A stretch of DNA of 64,000 nucleotides from contig CAXBBG010000004.1 of NCBI GenBank assembly GCA_963974105.1, forward strand, positions 62,001 to 126,000, written 5' to 3'. The position numbers and the translations under genes were made by a program. The notes beneath the pieces are model-generated. The model saw nothing but the letters and a program-made list of their open reading frames with translations, did no database searches and had not been told where the DNA came from. Below are positions 8,453 through 18,443 of the stretch, piece after piece (position 1 is the stretch's first letter; each line of letters opens with the position of its first letter). The DNA comes from UBA2136 sp963974105 (lineage in GTDB: Bacteria; Pseudomonadota; Alphaproteobacteria; UBA2136).

Positions 8453-9586
8453 TTAAAAACGCCCGCCAGAAGAAAGACCGCTCCCACCTGAAAGGTTCAC
8501 ATCTCGGTGTACATATGCATTGAGTAAAAATCCCATAGAAATAAGCATTGTCATCATAGATGTGCCACCGTAACTTACAAATGGTAGAGGTATACCAACC
8601 ACCGGCATAAGCCCCATAACCATAGAAATATTGATCACCACATGAAGGAATAATAATATTGTTGCACCAAGTGCTGTATATTTAGCATATAAACTTTGCG
8701 ATTTAAGCGAGATGAACGTACCAAATAAAATAAGAAGTGCATAAGCCAAAAGCAACATCAAGGCGCCAAACATACCAAAGTCTTCAGTAAGTAATGTAAA
8801 TATAAAGTCGGTATGTTTTTCTGGTAAAAACTCTAAATGTGACTGCGTCCCTTGCATAAAACCTTTACCCCAAAAATCAGAAGAGCCTATGGCAATTTTT
8901 GACTGCATAATGTGGTAACCAGCGCCCAAAGGATCTTCTTCGGGGTTTAAAAACACAAGGAGCCTTTTCTTTTGATATCCGTGCAAAAATGACCAAACCA
9001 ATGGCAATGCAGTCAGGCCAATGCCACCCATCCAGAAAAACAATTTTTTGCTAAGGCCTGATGCGATCATAATAGCAACGCCCACAAAAACAAGAACCAG
9101 TGACGTCCCTAAATCGGGTTGAACAACTACTAGAGCAAACATAGCGCCTATAAATGTAAATGCTAAAAAAATATTTTTAAGCGAGTGGATCGCTACAATT
9201 GAACGCGTATGATAAAATTTAGCTAAAGCCATAACCAATGCAATTTTAGCCAACTCTGATGGCTGCAATGCAAATATTTTAAGATCAAGCCACCTCCTAG
9301 CCCCCATACCCACATGACCAGAAAAATATACGGCTACCAATAATAGAATACATAATATATAAAATACATAGGCGTAACGATACCAAAACTTTATATCAAC
9401 AATGGCAATACCCCACATTAAAATAAATCCAATAATAAACCGTGGTATTTGTTTGATAACATACGGATACATTGACCCGCCAGCGGCGCCATACAGTAAA
9501 ACAAATCCAAATATACTAATAGCTACAACAAGAAACACCACGCCAAAATGCAAACGATTGGTTTTCTTTAAGATTTCTTGAATCAT
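8453..9586 (-). CDS. rodA: Rod-shape SEDS peptidoglycan glycosyltransferase RodA
   Basis: SEDS-family polymerase that makes glycan strands from lipid II for side-wall growth, working with PBP2. The 377-residue protein is almost entirely hydrophobic, with about ten membrane segments. It carries the SEDS signatures QPDLGTSLVL, a large loop with GYHIMQSKIAIGSSDFWGKG, FIFTLLTEDFG and the end block GIPLPFVSYGGTSMM. Its ATG overlaps the TGA of mrdA in an ATGA junction, so the two partners are translationally coupled. It is the last gene of the mreBCD-mrdA-rodA operon. It is distinguished from FtsW by this context. Confidence 0.96.
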   Translation of the reverse strand: MIQEILKKTNRLHFGVVFLVVAISIFGFVLLYGAAGGSMYPYVIKQIPRFIIGFILMWGIAIVDIKFWYRYAYVFYILCILLLVAVYFSGHVGMGARRWLDLKIFALQPSELAKIALVMALAKFYHTRSIVAIHSLKNIFLAFTFIGAMFALVVVQPDLGTSLVLVFVGVAIMIASGLSKKLFFWMGGIGLTALPLVWSFLHGYQKKRLLVFLNPEEDPLGAGYHIMQSKIAIGSSDFWGKGFMQGTQSHLEFLPEKHTDFIFTLLTEDFGMFGALMLLLAYALLILFGTFISLKSQSLYAKYTALGATILLFLHVVINISMVMGLMPVVGIPLPFVSYGGTSMMTMLISMGFLLNAYVHRDVNLSGGSGLSSGGRF

Positions 9587-11358
9587 CCAAAGATCTCCGT
9601 TGCTTTTTTAAGAACATTTGCAGCTAATGGCGCTGCTGCACCGCTACCTGACCCACCATTTTCAACAACAACAGCAACAGCAAATTGAGGCGTATCATAA
9701 GGTGCATAACCTACAAACATGCCATGAGGTCTCCTTTTTAAAGGTACATCACTCATATCTACCCCCTCCTCAATACGCTGTGATATCACCTGAACTGTAC
9801 CTGTTTTCCCTGAAATAACAGTGCCTTTACGGCGTGCATTTTTAGCAGTTCCTTTTCTGCTATTAACAACGTCAAACATGCCTTGTCGTAGTAGTTTTAA
9901 ATATTTTTCCTCAAGAGGGACAGCTTGCCTTGTTACATCTTCATACTTTTGCAGTAAAACAGGTTTAATTTCCATACCTGTGGCAATACGCGCCGACATG
10001 ACAGCCATTTGTAGTGGTGTTGCTAATAAAAAACCCTGCCCAATACCCGTTATTAAGTCTTCACCCGTAGTCCAACGCTCATGTTTAGTTAAATACTTCC
10101 AATCAGTTGTAGGTACTAAGCCAGACTTTTCTGGGATACCTATTTCACTACGCTCACCATAACCAAATTTATGAGCGTAATTAGCTATCTTGTTAACCCC
10201 TAAACGTTTGGCTAATTCGTAAAAATAAATATCACATGATCCAGAAATAGCATCCAACAGGTCAACCTTACCATGCTTCTTCCAGCAATTGAATTCACGA
10301 TTCCCTAACTTGATTTTACCTCGACAATTCATAATTTCATCAGGTTTTACTAACCCTTCTTCAAGGGCGGCTTGCGCTACAACAAGTTTAAAGGTAGAAC
10401 CAGGTGAATATGTTCCCTGAAAACTCCTATTTAATAGAGGGTTATCAGAGTTATTTAATAATTCTCGCCAATTAGCAGGGTCAATCCCCTCTGCAAATTC
10501 ATTTGGGTCGAAGCTTGGTGTGCTGACGGCGGCGAGTATACCTCCAGTTTTAGCATTTAGTAACACAATAGAACCAACTTTGTTTTTTAATTGGTTTAAT
10601 GCAAATTCCTGTAAGTCTTGGTCAATTGTAAGATAAAGGTCGTCACCTTTTTTAGCTTCTTGCCTTTCCAATTCACGGACAGGTCGACCGACAGCATTTG
10701 TTTCGTTGTGGACAAAGCCTGGTTGGCCGCCTAATTCATCTTCATACAACTTCTCTAAACCTTGGCGACCCACAGGAAAATCGGGAGACCAACCCTTAAC
10801 CTCTGCCTTATCTTTTTTATAGTCGTCCGTACGTCCAACATAACCCAACAAATGCCCTGTTGAAACACCATTTTGATAGTGGCGTAACGGTATATCAATA
10901 AAGTCTATTCCTTGTAGATCAGGTTGATTTAATTCAACCTTTGCGATGTTATTAAATGAAAGTGATTTTGTAATTGTGATAGGCGTGAATGGTGCCCTAT
11001 ATTTTACTTTTTCGAGTGTATCATTCACACTTCGCTTAGATAATGGAATGAGCTTTTGCAGCGATGCTAACACTTTTTGAGCGTCATCGCATTGTTCTGG
11101 TATGATAACCAAACGGGGTGCGGGTTTATCTTTAGCAAGGACTTTACCTAATCTATCGAATAACACGCCTCTTTCTGGACGTATTGGGCGTATAGAAACT
11201 CTATTTTGCTCTGCTAATTTTTTATATTTAGCTCCTAAAATCTGCTGTAAATAATACATACGTGCCACAAAAACAGGAAAAGGTAGAGCCATTAGAGCTC
11301 CAAGTAATACTGTTCGCCTTGAAACAATTTTATTTCTATTTGCTGACGAAAGAGGCAT
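9583..11358 (-). CDS. mrdA: Penicillin-binding protein 2, class B transpeptidase
   Basis: Inner-membrane transpeptidase that cross-links new side-wall peptidoglycan in the elongasome. It has an N-terminal membrane anchor (about residues 16-36), a PBP dimerisation domain from about 60 (RPERGVLFDR), and a transpeptidase domain with the three active-site motifs S321-T-F-K324, S375-C-D377 (the usual PBP2 form of SxN) and K519-T-G521. Length 591 is normal. It ends in TGA overlapping the rodA start. The gap to mreD upstream is seven bases. The beta-lactam target motifs are intact. Confidence 0.96.
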   Translation of the reverse strand: MPLSSANRNKIVSRRTVLLGALMALPFPVFVARMYYLQQILGAKYKKLAEQNRVSIRPIRPERGVLFDRLGKVLAKDKPAPRLVIIPEQCDDAQKVLASLQKLIPLSKRSVNDTLEKVKYRAPFTPITITKSLSFNNIAKVELNQPDLQGIDFIDIPLRHYQNGVSTGHLLGYVGRTDDYKKDKAEVKGWSPDFPVGRQGLEKLYEDELGGQPGFVHNETNAVGRPVRELERQEAKKGDDLYLTIDQDLQEFALNQLKNKVGSIVLLNAKTGGILAAVSTPSFDPNEFAEGIDPANWRELLNNSDNPLLNRSFQGTYSPGSTFKLVVAQAALEEGLVKPDEIMNCRGKIKLGNREFNCWKKHGKVDLLDAISGSCDIYFYELAKRLGVNKIANYAHKFGYGERSEIGIPEKSGLVPTTDWKYLTKHERWTTGEDLITGIGQGFLLATPLQMAVMSARIATGMEIKPVLLQKYEDVTRQAVPLEEKYLKLLRQGMFDVVNSRKGTAKNARRKGTVISGKTGTVQVISQRIEEGVDMSDVPLKRRPHGMFVGYAPYDTPQFAVAVVVENGGSGSGAAAPLAANVLKKATEIFG

Positions 11359-11365
11359 TGACTAC

Positions 11366-11872
11366 TTAATCCTTTATCATTTTTTGGCGCAATAAATTAA
11401 ATAAATACGAAATAGGTAAAAATAGGATACATGTCACTATCCACTGAACAGCAACCCAATAAGAAAGTGGTAAACCTATAAGCCACATAATAAAAGTAAG
11501 AGATACGCTTACCACAAAAAGATTGATAATAAAGCCAGTATAAACCATAGCAAACGGACTGTAGATAAGTGATTTACGCTGATGATATGCCATAAAATGG
11601 ATAAGTATAATACCAAAACCATATAAACCAAATGGCGTACCTGCTAAACCATCTTCAAGTAATCCTAATATCAAAGAAAACCATATAGGTACAGAATTTG
11701 GGAAATATAGTGTCCAATAAAATACACCTATCGTAAGCAGCCAAGGCTTGAACCATAAAGCGTCAAAAATACCTGTTAAAATATAACCAATAATCACCAA
11801 TAGTAATAATAAAAGCGGTGGAAACAAGCCCGCGCCAACCACATAGTCTCTGTTTGCTTGGTGCATCGCCAT
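11366..11872 (-). CDS. mreD: Rod-shape determining protein MreD
   Basis: Small integral membrane protein of the elongasome that binds MreC. The 168 residues form about five hydrophobic segments, with the MreD-typical central block LEDGLAGTPFGLYGFGIILIHF. The assignment rests on that block plus position between mreC and mrdA. Its ATG shares one base with the mreC stop (TAATG), so translation is coupled. Confidence 0.9.
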   Translation of the reverse strand: MAMHQANRDYVVGAGLFPPLLLLLLVIIGYILTGIFDALWFKPWLLTIGVFYWTLYFPNSVPIWFSLILGLLEDGLAGTPFGLYGFGIILIHFMAYHQRKSLIYSPFAMVYTGFIINLFVVSVSLTFIMWLIGLPLSYWVAVQWIVTCILFLPISYLFNLLRQKMIKD

Positions 11873-12684
11873 TATAAAATCCCCTTGACTTCTTGTCTTT
11901 GAATACTGATTAAATCCAAGGTGGTAAAATCAACATCGGGCTTAATATATATACGTTTTTCTATATTGCTAATGATACCCACAGGTATGCCTTCAGCAAA
12001 TATGCCCCCAGCCCCTGTGGTTATAACCACCATACCAGCTTCCACTTTATCTTTATCACCTTCTGTAAAAACAAGCTCGAGATTAAAACTATTTGTGCCA
12101 CGCACAATGCCACGTAAATTAGCACCTAAAATTTTAACAGGTACACGTGATGCGTAATCAGTTAAAAGTAAAATACGGGAAGCCTTTTCAAATGTTTCTA
12201 GTACACGACCAACCAAACCATTTTCATTAACGACAACTTGCCCTTTTTCGACACCATCGTTTAGCCCGACATTAATAATCATAGTGTGGCTAAAGGTGCT
12301 TTTTTTGTCAGAAATCACACGGCCAGCAATAGGATCACCTTCAACTTTATCAACCATACCTAAAAGCTTTTTAAGCTCTTCATTTTCATGGGTAATGATT
12401 GAAAGTTCGCGACTTAAGCGCTGCTTGTTACTTAACTCTTCCTTTAGCTGATTATTTTCTTCATAAACAGAAACATGACCTGTGACAGAGTCTTCAACAG
12501 CATCGGCCCATTCAGAGGGTTTTTTTACCATATTTAAAATGGGTCCCGTCACCTCAAGAACAGCAGATTGAAAAACGCTATTTATTTGAGGAAACTGTAT
12601 AGAAAGAGCCATAGAAGACAAACAAAAAGCCACATAAATTGCAAACTGAATATTGTGGCTTTTTGTTGAAGTTACTGTAATCAA
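11872..12684 (-). CDS. mreC: Rod-shape determining protein MreC
   Basis: Bitopic inner-membrane protein whose periplasmic part binds PBP2 and activates the RodA-PBP2 complex. The 270 residues comprise one N-terminal membrane segment (about 11-30), a coiled coil (about 65-105, ENNQLKEELSNKQRLSREL) and the two-barrel MreC domain with GRVISDKKSTFSHTMIINVG and GLVGRVLETFEKASRILLLT. It follows mreB by 11 bases and overlaps mreD by one base. Length is at the short end of the family, because alphaproteobacterial MreC often has a longer Pro-rich tail. Confidence 0.95.
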   Translation of the reverse strand: MITVTSTKSHNIQFAIYVAFCLSSMALSIQFPQINSVFQSAVLEVTGPILNMVKKPSEWADAVEDSVTGHVSVYEENNQLKEELSNKQRLSRELSIITHENEELKKLLGMVDKVEGDPIAGRVISDKKSTFSHTMIINVGLNDGVEKGQVVVNENGLVGRVLETFEKASRILLLTDYASRVPVKILGANLRGIVRGTNSFNLELVFTEGDKDKVEAGMVVITTGAGGIFAEGIPVGIISNIEKRIYIKPDVDFTTLDLISIQRQEVKGIL

Positions 12685-12695
12685 TTTTAAAAACC

Positions 12696-13733
12696 TTAAT
12701 TAGATTTTAAAACTGGTGCAAGTGTGTCCCATTCCTCAAGGATTTTACCAGAACCAAGTGCTACACATGAAAGCGGAGACTCAGCAATGGAAACTGGTAG
12801 GCCTGTTTCTTGGCGAATTAGTTTATCAAGATCACCAAGGTTCGCACCACCACCGGAAAGAATAATCCCCTTATCGACAATATCAGCCGCAAGTTCTGGC
12901 GGAGTGGCCTCTAAAGCTGTTTTAATACCTTCTAGAACACGTTGAATTTGAGGTTCTAGCGCTTCGACAATTTCTTTTTGACTAATTTTAAGGTTACGTG
13001 GGACACCTTTTACAAGATCACGCCCTTTAATATCCATTTCTTTGCCACGGCCTTTTTCTGGCGCAATAGAACTGCCTATTTCAATTTTGATCGCTTCTGC
13101 AGTTGACTCACCAATAAGCAGATTATGCTTACGACGGATGTAGCTTATAATTGCATCATCAAACTTGTCACCGCCAACGCGTACCGACATGGAGTAAACA
13201 ATACCACCAAGAGAGATAACGGCAATTTCTGTTGTACCACCACCGATATCAACAATCATAGAGCCAGAAGCTTCGTTTACAGGTAAGCCAGCACCAATAG
13301 CGGCGGCCATAGGTTCGTCAACCAACCAAACTTGACTAGCGCCTGCACTTAAAGCAGAATCTTTAATCGCACGACGCTCAACAGGCGTTGAACCGTATGG
13401 TACACAAATAATAATGCGTGGGCTCACAAACATACGACGATTATGAACACGGTTAATGAAGGCTTTAATCATTTCTTCAGCAACTTCAAAGTCAGCAATA
13501 ACACCGTCTTTTAATGGGCGCACCGCAATAATATCAGCTGGTGTACGACCTATCATTTGTTTAGCCGCGTGACCTACATTACGCACACGAGAACTGTGTT
13601 CTCCACGTTCAATCGCCACAACGGAAGGTTCATTTAAGACAACACCACGTCCAGGTACATATACAAGTGTATTAGCTGTGCCAAGGTCAATGGCCATGTC
13701 TAAAGAAAAAAAGCTGAATAGTTTGTTCAACAT
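12696..13733 (-). CDS. mreB: Actin-like cell-shape protein MreB
   Basis: Filament-forming actin homologue that positions the side-wall synthesis machinery. The 345 residues include the phosphate-1 loop DLGTANTLVY near residue 15, phosphate-2 loop DIGGGTTEIAV and adenosine motif LSGGGANL. The amphipathic N-terminal membrane helix is MLNKLFSFFSLDMA. It is the first gene of mreB-mreC-mreD-mrdA-rodA. Together with rodA and PBP2 it implies a rod-shaped or elongating cell with a peptidoglycan wall. Confidence 0.98.
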   Translation of the reverse strand: MLNKLFSFFSLDMAIDLGTANTLVYVPGRGVVLNEPSVVAIERGEHSSRVRNVGHAAKQMIGRTPADIIAVRPLKDGVIADFEVAEEMIKAFINRVHNRRMFVSPRIIICVPYGSTPVERRAIKDSALSAGASQVWLVDEPMAAAIGAGLPVNEASGSMIVDIGGGTTEIAVISLGGIVYSMSVRVGGDKFDDAIISYIRRKHNLLIGESTAEAIKIEIGSSIAPEKGRGKEMDIKGRDLVKGVPRNLKISQKEIVEALEPQIQRVLEGIKTALEATPPELAADIVDKGIILSGGGANLGDLDKLIRQETGLPVSIAESPLSCVALGSGKILEEWDTLAPVLKSN

Positions 13734-13836
13734 GATGCGGTATCTTCCAAATTTATAATTATTTTTTTGAATCTCTTAACTATAAGGCATATAGTCGAAA
13801 GTTACTAGAATTTTATAGTTTCGCAAAAAAGAAAAT

Positions 13837-14763
13837 TCACTTATTTTTAAGCAATTGTCTTATTTCCATCACAGATTTTTCGCCTTGTGCTGAAGTCGTG
13901 AAAGTTAGGTCTGCATTATACTGACCCCTTATCCAAGTAAACTGACGCTTTGCATAGTTCCTTGTGCTTTGTAACAAGGCAGTTTTCGCCTCATCCAGCG
14001 TTATGTGCCCATCTAAAAAGTTATAATAATCCTTCACACCGCAACTCTGAACCGCATGCGATTCCGTTGTATACCCCATAGCACGTACATTTTTAACTTC
14101 ATCAACCAAACCCATATTTTCCATCACATCGTATCTTTTATGTATGCGATTATAGAGCCATTCACGCTCTGGGCTAATAGCCAATTTTACAAAGCGTGCA
14201 TCCAGCCCACCTGATTTGGGTAATTTTTGTAACTTAGACATGGGCTGGCCTGTGTGTAACCAAACCCCAAGCGCACGCAAAATACGTTGAGTATCACCAG
14301 CTTTAAGTTTATCTGCAATCTCTAGGTCTACATTTTTCAATTCATCATACAAAGGCGCCAAGCCTTCTGTTTCCAAGCGCGTGTTTAGATCATTAAACAA
14401 GTCTTCGGGCAATGAAGGGACAGGGCTAATCCCCTCTTCTAAGGTTTTAAGATAAAAACCTGTACCACCACATAAAATCGGGAGCTTACCGTCACGCCAA
14501 ATCTTCTCGACTTCAGCCTTCGCAAGTTGAACATATTTTTCAACGGATATTTTTTCATCAATTTCAAGAAAATCAAAAAGACGATGATCAGCAGCTGCAA
14601 ACTCTTCCTTAGAAGGCATGGCTGTGATGATAGGCATATTTTTATATACCTGACGACTGTCCGCATTTACAATGACACCGTTTAATTTCTGCGCCAAATA
14701 AATGGCCAACGACGTCTTACCAGATGCCGTTGGCCCAAATATAGTTATAATAGATTTAGACAT
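13837..14763 (-). CDS. miaA: tRNA dimethylallyltransferase
   Basis: Adds a dimethylallyl group to N6 of A37 in tRNAs reading UNN codons. The 308-residue protein begins with a Walker A loop (GPTASGKT, residues 10-17), followed by the MiaA signature VNADSRQVYK with the catalytic Asp, the LPILCGGTGFYL block, and the C-terminal YAKRQFTWIRGQ. Its ATG directly abuts the degP stop with no gap, so it is the promoter-distal gene of hflK-hflC-degP-miaA. The hfq and hflX genes found beside miaA in gammaproteobacteria are absent. Confidence 0.95.
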   Translation of the reverse strand: MSKSIITIFGPTASGKTSLAIYLAQKLNGVIVNADSRQVYKNMPIITAMPSKEEFAAADHRLFDFLEIDEKISVEKYVQLAKAEVEKIWRDGKLPILCGGTGFYLKTLEEGISPVPSLPEDLFNDLNTRLETEGLAPLYDELKNVDLEIADKLKAGDTQRILRALGVWLHTGQPMSKLQKLPKSGGLDARFVKLAISPEREWLYNRIHKRYDVMENMGLVDEVKNVRAMGYTTESHAVQSCGVKDYYNFLDGHITLDEAKTALLQSTRNYAKRQFTWIRGQYNADLTFTTSAQGEKSVMEIRQLLKNK

Positions 14764-16215
14764 TTACTCGTCTTCATCCACTTCTTTTTTTCCTAAGGCT
14801 AGGAAATGCTTTTCACCGTCACGTTGTATGAGTATAAGCATAGACTTATCGCCCTGCTTTTTAAGCATTGCCTCAACATCAGCAACAGATGCAACTTTTT
14901 CTTTAGATATTTCAAGAATAATATCCCCTGACTTGATACCGCTATTTGCGGCACGACCGTCAAATTCAATAGATGTGACAACAACACCTTTAACAGTATC
15001 ATCAACACCTAAGGCTTCACGCTCATCATCGCCCAAATCTGATAATGTCATACCTTCAATAACATTATCACTTTCATCATCTGATTTAGACAACAACACC
15101 TCAGCTTCATCTTCTTCAAGTTCAGCTATTGTCACTTCTATGGTTTTATAGCTGTTGTTACGCATCAGCTTAAGTTTTACTGTTTTATCTACTGGCGTTT
15201 CAGCAACCAGTTTTGGAAGATCCGACATTTCTTTTATATCTTTGCCATCAAAAGAAAGGATAAGGTCAGCTTCTTTTATGCCCGCTTTTTCGGCAGGGCT
15301 TTTTTCAATCACAGCAGCAACCAAAGCGCCTTTTTCACTATCCAAACCTAGTGCATCAGCAAGAGATTCCGTAACAGTTTGAATGCGTACACCTAACCAA
15401 CCACGAACAGGTCGTCCATGTTCTTTAATCTGTTCCACTATAAGCTTTACAGTGTTAGATGGCACCGCAAAGCCAATTCCTTGGCTGCCACCTGTACGAG
15501 AAAGAATGGCTGTATTGATACCAATAACTTCACCAGATGTATTAAATAAAGGCCCTCCACTATTGCCAGGGTTTATAGCTGCATCTGTTTGTAAAAAGCT
15601 GTCATATGGGCCTTGGTGTATATTACGTCCACGGGCACTTAATATACCTGCCGTTACTGTGCCACCTAAACCAAAAGGATTTCCAATGGCAATAGTCCAG
15701 TCACCAACACGTATTTTGTCACTATCGCCTAATTTAGCAAAAGTTAAATCCTTATCAGTTTCAACTTTCAGCAATGATAGGTCATTTTTTTTATCTTTAC
15801 CTACAACCTTAGCACTTAGCTCTTTTCCGTCTTGAAATTTAATAACAATACTGTCAGCCACTTCAACAACATGATTGTTTGTAATGATATAACCATCCTT
15901 ACTGATAACCACACCAGACCCTAAAGATTGTTTAGGTCTTGTATTTTGTTCGTTAAGACGATTTTCCAACCCGCCCATAAAACCATCAAAAAACCTATCT
16001 AAAAAAGGATCTCCTGTTAAAGGACCTCTACCCATATCCTTTTTGCTTTTATTAAACTTCTCAGGTTTAGTCGATGTAGATACGTTTACGACAGCAGCAA
16101 ACTGATCTTCAACAAGATCAGCAAAACTTGTTGGAATTTCAGCCTGCGCCGTTGCTATGAAAAGCATGCTTACAGATACAACTATTGTTGAAATATATAA
16201 TGACAAACGTTTCAT
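14764..16215 (-). CDS. degP: Periplasmic serine protease/chaperone, DegP/HtrA family
   Basis: Periplasmic protein quality-control protease. The 483 residues start with a Sec signal peptide (hydrophobic 7-22, likely cut after AQA at residue 25). A trypsin-like domain follows with the triad His115 (TNNHVV), Asp145 (NDLSLL) and Ser219 (GNSGGP), then two PDZ domains (about 280-360 and 395-470). An acidic stretch between the PDZ domains (EEDEAEVLLSKSDDESDN) is unusual in its charge. The gene sits 18 bases after hflC in an operon, a common alphaproteobacterial arrangement linking HflKC-FtsH quality control with DegP. Whether it is DegP or DegQ in function cannot be decided. Confidence 0.95.
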   Translation of the reverse strand: MKRLSLYISTIVVSVSMLFIATAQAEIPTSFADLVEDQFAAVVNVSTSTKPEKFNKSKKDMGRGPLTGDPFLDRFFDGFMGGLENRLNEQNTRPKQSLGSGVVISKDGYIITNNHVVEVADSIVIKFQDGKELSAKVVGKDKKNDLSLLKVETDKDLTFAKLGDSDKIRVGDWTIAIGNPFGLGGTVTAGILSARGRNIHQGPYDSFLQTDAAINPGNSGGPLFNTSGEVIGINTAILSRTGGSQGIGFAVPSNTVKLIVEQIKEHGRPVRGWLGVRIQTVTESLADALGLDSEKGALVAAVIEKSPAEKAGIKEADLILSFDGKDIKEMSDLPKLVAETPVDKTVKLKLMRNNSYKTIEVTIAELEEDEAEVLLSKSDDESDNVIEGMTLSDLGDDEREALGVDDTVKGVVVTSIEFDGRAANSGIKSGDIILEISKEKVASVADVEAMLKKQGDKSMLILIQRDGEKHFLALGKKEVDEDE

Positions 16216-16233
16216 TTTTTTTTACCTCTTTAG

Positions 16234-17091
16234 TTATTTTTTATTAAAATGATCAAAGAAACTAATTGAAGGGTCTAATACCATCAAGGTATCACTACCT
16301 ATCAAACTTGCTTTATACGCTTCTAGTGAACGCACAAAGCCATAAAAGGCTGGATCCTGACCAAAAGCTTCCGCTGTTAAACGAATGGATTCACCGTCAC
16401 CTTCACCACGTAATTTTTGAGCGTCGCGCTGAGCATTCGCCAAAATGATTGTGCGTTCCTTTTCAGAAGTTGCTTTAATTGTTTGAGCCTTTTCAGCACC
16501 TTGTGCGCGAATTTCTTTCGCTTCCTTGTTACGCTCAGCGTTCATACGTTGGTAAACAGCTTGAGAAATATTAGCCGGCCAGTCTGCTCGTTTAATGCGA
16601 ACATCTACAATTTCAATACCTAATGGCAAAGCTTGTTTATGAGCCGATGCCAGTATGTTTTGCATAATTTTATTACGGTCACCAGAAACAATTTCTTTTG
16701 ATGAGTGTAAAGCTAGTTTTTGACGCAAGTTTGAGTTTACAATAATGTCAATACGCTTACGGGCTTCTGACTCGACATTTACAGCCTTATAAAACTTATG
16801 AGCGTCAATAATGCGCCAGCGTGTAAAACTATCTACCATCATAGGTTCTTTTAATGATGATTGAATTTCAGCTGGTTTTGAGTCTGTTTCCATAATGCGT
16901 TTGTCTAAAAAGATAACATTCTGAACGAATGGTATTTTATAGTTTAGGCCAGGTTCGCTAATTACTTTACGCACCTCACCAAGTTGCAATACCATCGCTT
17001 GCTCTGTTTCATTCACTGTAAACAAACTGTTTGCAGTTACAATAGAACCTACACCTAAAATGATGAATAAAAAAATAGTACGTGGTGTCAT
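16234..17091 (-). CDS. hflC: HflC, modulator of FtsH protease
   Basis: SPFH/band-7 membrane protein that with HflK encloses FtsH and controls its access to membrane substrates. The 285 residues have one N-terminal membrane segment (about 4-22) and a band-7 domain with the HflC-typical NETEQAMVLQLGEV, followed by a long charged helix (RMNAERNKEAKEIRAQGAEK). Its ATG shares one base with the hflK stop (TAATG). ftsH itself is not in the window. Confidence 0.96.
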   Translation of the reverse strand: MTPRTIFLFIILGVGSIVTANSLFTVNETEQAMVLQLGEVRKVISEPGLNYKIPFVQNVIFLDKRIMETDSKPAEIQSSLKEPMMVDSFTRWRIIDAHKFYKAVNVESEARKRIDIIVNSNLRQKLALHSSKEIVSGDRNKIMQNILASAHKQALPLGIEIVDVRIKRADWPANISQAVYQRMNAERNKEAKEIRAQGAEKAQTIKATSEKERTIILANAQRDAQKLRGEGDGESIRLTAEAFGQDPAFYGFVRSLEAYKASLIGSDTLMVLDPSISFFDHFNKK

Positions 17092-18251
17092 TATTTCACC
17101 CTCCCTTTACCGTCAAGTGGCAAGTATGGTAAAACACCGTTCCCTGCACCTTCACTCATGATAACTTTACGTGAACCTTTCAAAACAGCTTCCATTGCTT
17201 CTAAATACAAGCGCTGTTTTGTAATTTCACGTGCTTTTTTATATTCTGCTAGCTGACTTAGGAAACGCGCTGCGTTACCTTGTGCTTCAGAAATTTTAGC
17301 TGACTTATAAGCTTCAGCTTCTTGCATAATTTGCGCTGCTTGACCACGTGCGCGTGGTACAACGTCGTTTGCATAACCTGTTGCTTGGTCTTGTTCTTTT
17401 TCAGCATCGGCTTTAGCAGCCTGCACGTCACGAAAAGCATCCAAAACTTGTTTTGGCGGCTGAACTTGCTGAAGCTCAATATTGTTAATACGCATTCCTA
17501 AGCCATAAGCATCTGCAATTGACTGTGTTAATAACAATGCCTCCTGCTCAATAACTTGCTTGTTACTTGTAATAGCATCATCGATTGGGTAGCGACCAAT
17601 AACCTCACGCATCGCACTTTCACTGACGTGTCTTAATGCTTCATCTGGGTTTTCAACTTTGAATAGATAGTCTTTAGGGTTTGAAATAACCCAACGCACC
17701 GTAAAGTCTAGGTCTACAATATTTTCATCACCCGTAAGCATTAAAGACTCAGCAGGAATATCAACCACCTGCCCACTTGACTGCTGGTATGAATTACGTT
17801 GTATGTTAAACCTACTTGTAGCGTTGGATGTTCTAAAACCAGCCTCTAAAATATTTTCTCGTGTTACTTTTGGCTTCACAACTTGCTCAATAGGCCAAAT
17901 AGCAAAATGTAGGCCTGCATCCGTAGTTTCAATGTATTTACCAAAGCGCGTTACCACACCTTTTTCTTCAGGCTGAACAATGTAGAAACATTGAAAAACC
18001 CAAATAGCAATACCTGCCATGGCTATAACACTAAACAATCCGCCATTTAAAGAAGGCCCTGTACCAAGTGGACGATTTCCACCACCATTACCACCCATCA
18101 TATCGCGCATGCGATCTTGAGCTTGGCGAAGCATTTCATCTAAATCTGGTTCAGAAGAAGGTTTGCGTCCTGAAGGTTTTTTACCCCAAGGACCATCATT
18201 TTTATTACTGAAAATATACGGTGAAAATATATTTGAAATACGAGGTATCAT
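17091..18251 (-). CDS. hflK: HflK, modulator of FtsH protease
   Basis: Partner of HflC in the SPFH cage around FtsH. The chosen start (MIPRISNIFSP) gives 386 residues. An upstream TTG-type extension to 18326 adds 25 residues unlike any HflK start. After a Gly/Pro-rich cytoplasmic stretch with GPWGKKPSGRKP and DLDEMLRQAQDRMRDM, there is one membrane segment (about 70-90), a band-7 domain starting YIVQPEEKGVVTRFGKY, and a long Ala/Glu/Gln-rich helix ending in the membrane-distal cap. First gene of the hflK-hflC-degP-miaA operon. Its promoter must lie in the 190 bases shared divergently with rmlA. Confidence 0.93.
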   Translation of the reverse strand: MIPRISNIFSPYIFSNKNDGPWGKKPSGRKPSSEPDLDEMLRQAQDRMRDMMGGNGGGNRPLGTGPSLNGGLFSVIAMAGIAIWVFQCFYIVQPEEKGVVTRFGKYIETTDAGLHFAIWPIEQVVKPKVTRENILEAGFRTSNATSRFNIQRNSYQQSSGQVVDIPAESLMLTGDENIVDLDFTVRWVISNPKDYLFKVENPDEALRHVSESAMREVIGRYPIDDAITSNKQVIEQEALLLTQSIADAYGLGMRINNIELQQVQPPKQVLDAFRDVQAAKADAEKEQDQATGYANDVVPRARGQAAQIMQEAEAYKSAKISEAQGNAARFLSQLAEYKKAREITKQRLYLEAMEAVLKGSRKVIMSEGAGNGVLPYLPLDGKGRVK

Positions 18252-18443
18252 TTTTTGAAAACTCTTTTCGTTATTTTTATTTAGGTCATTAACATATACT
18301 CTAAAAGAAGCATTCACAAGCGTCAAGTGTTCAAAGAGATTATTAAATTTATTGTTTTATACTATTTATAATTTAATTAAAAAATATTTTATGCTATGTT
18401 TCATAAAATACATAACTAAAATCGGGCAATAAAGGGGTTTAAC

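Noticed and set aside
18252..18326. 25-codon extension of HflK
   Set aside because: Unlike HflK starts; the following MIPRISNIF start leads straight into the usual GPWGKKP region.
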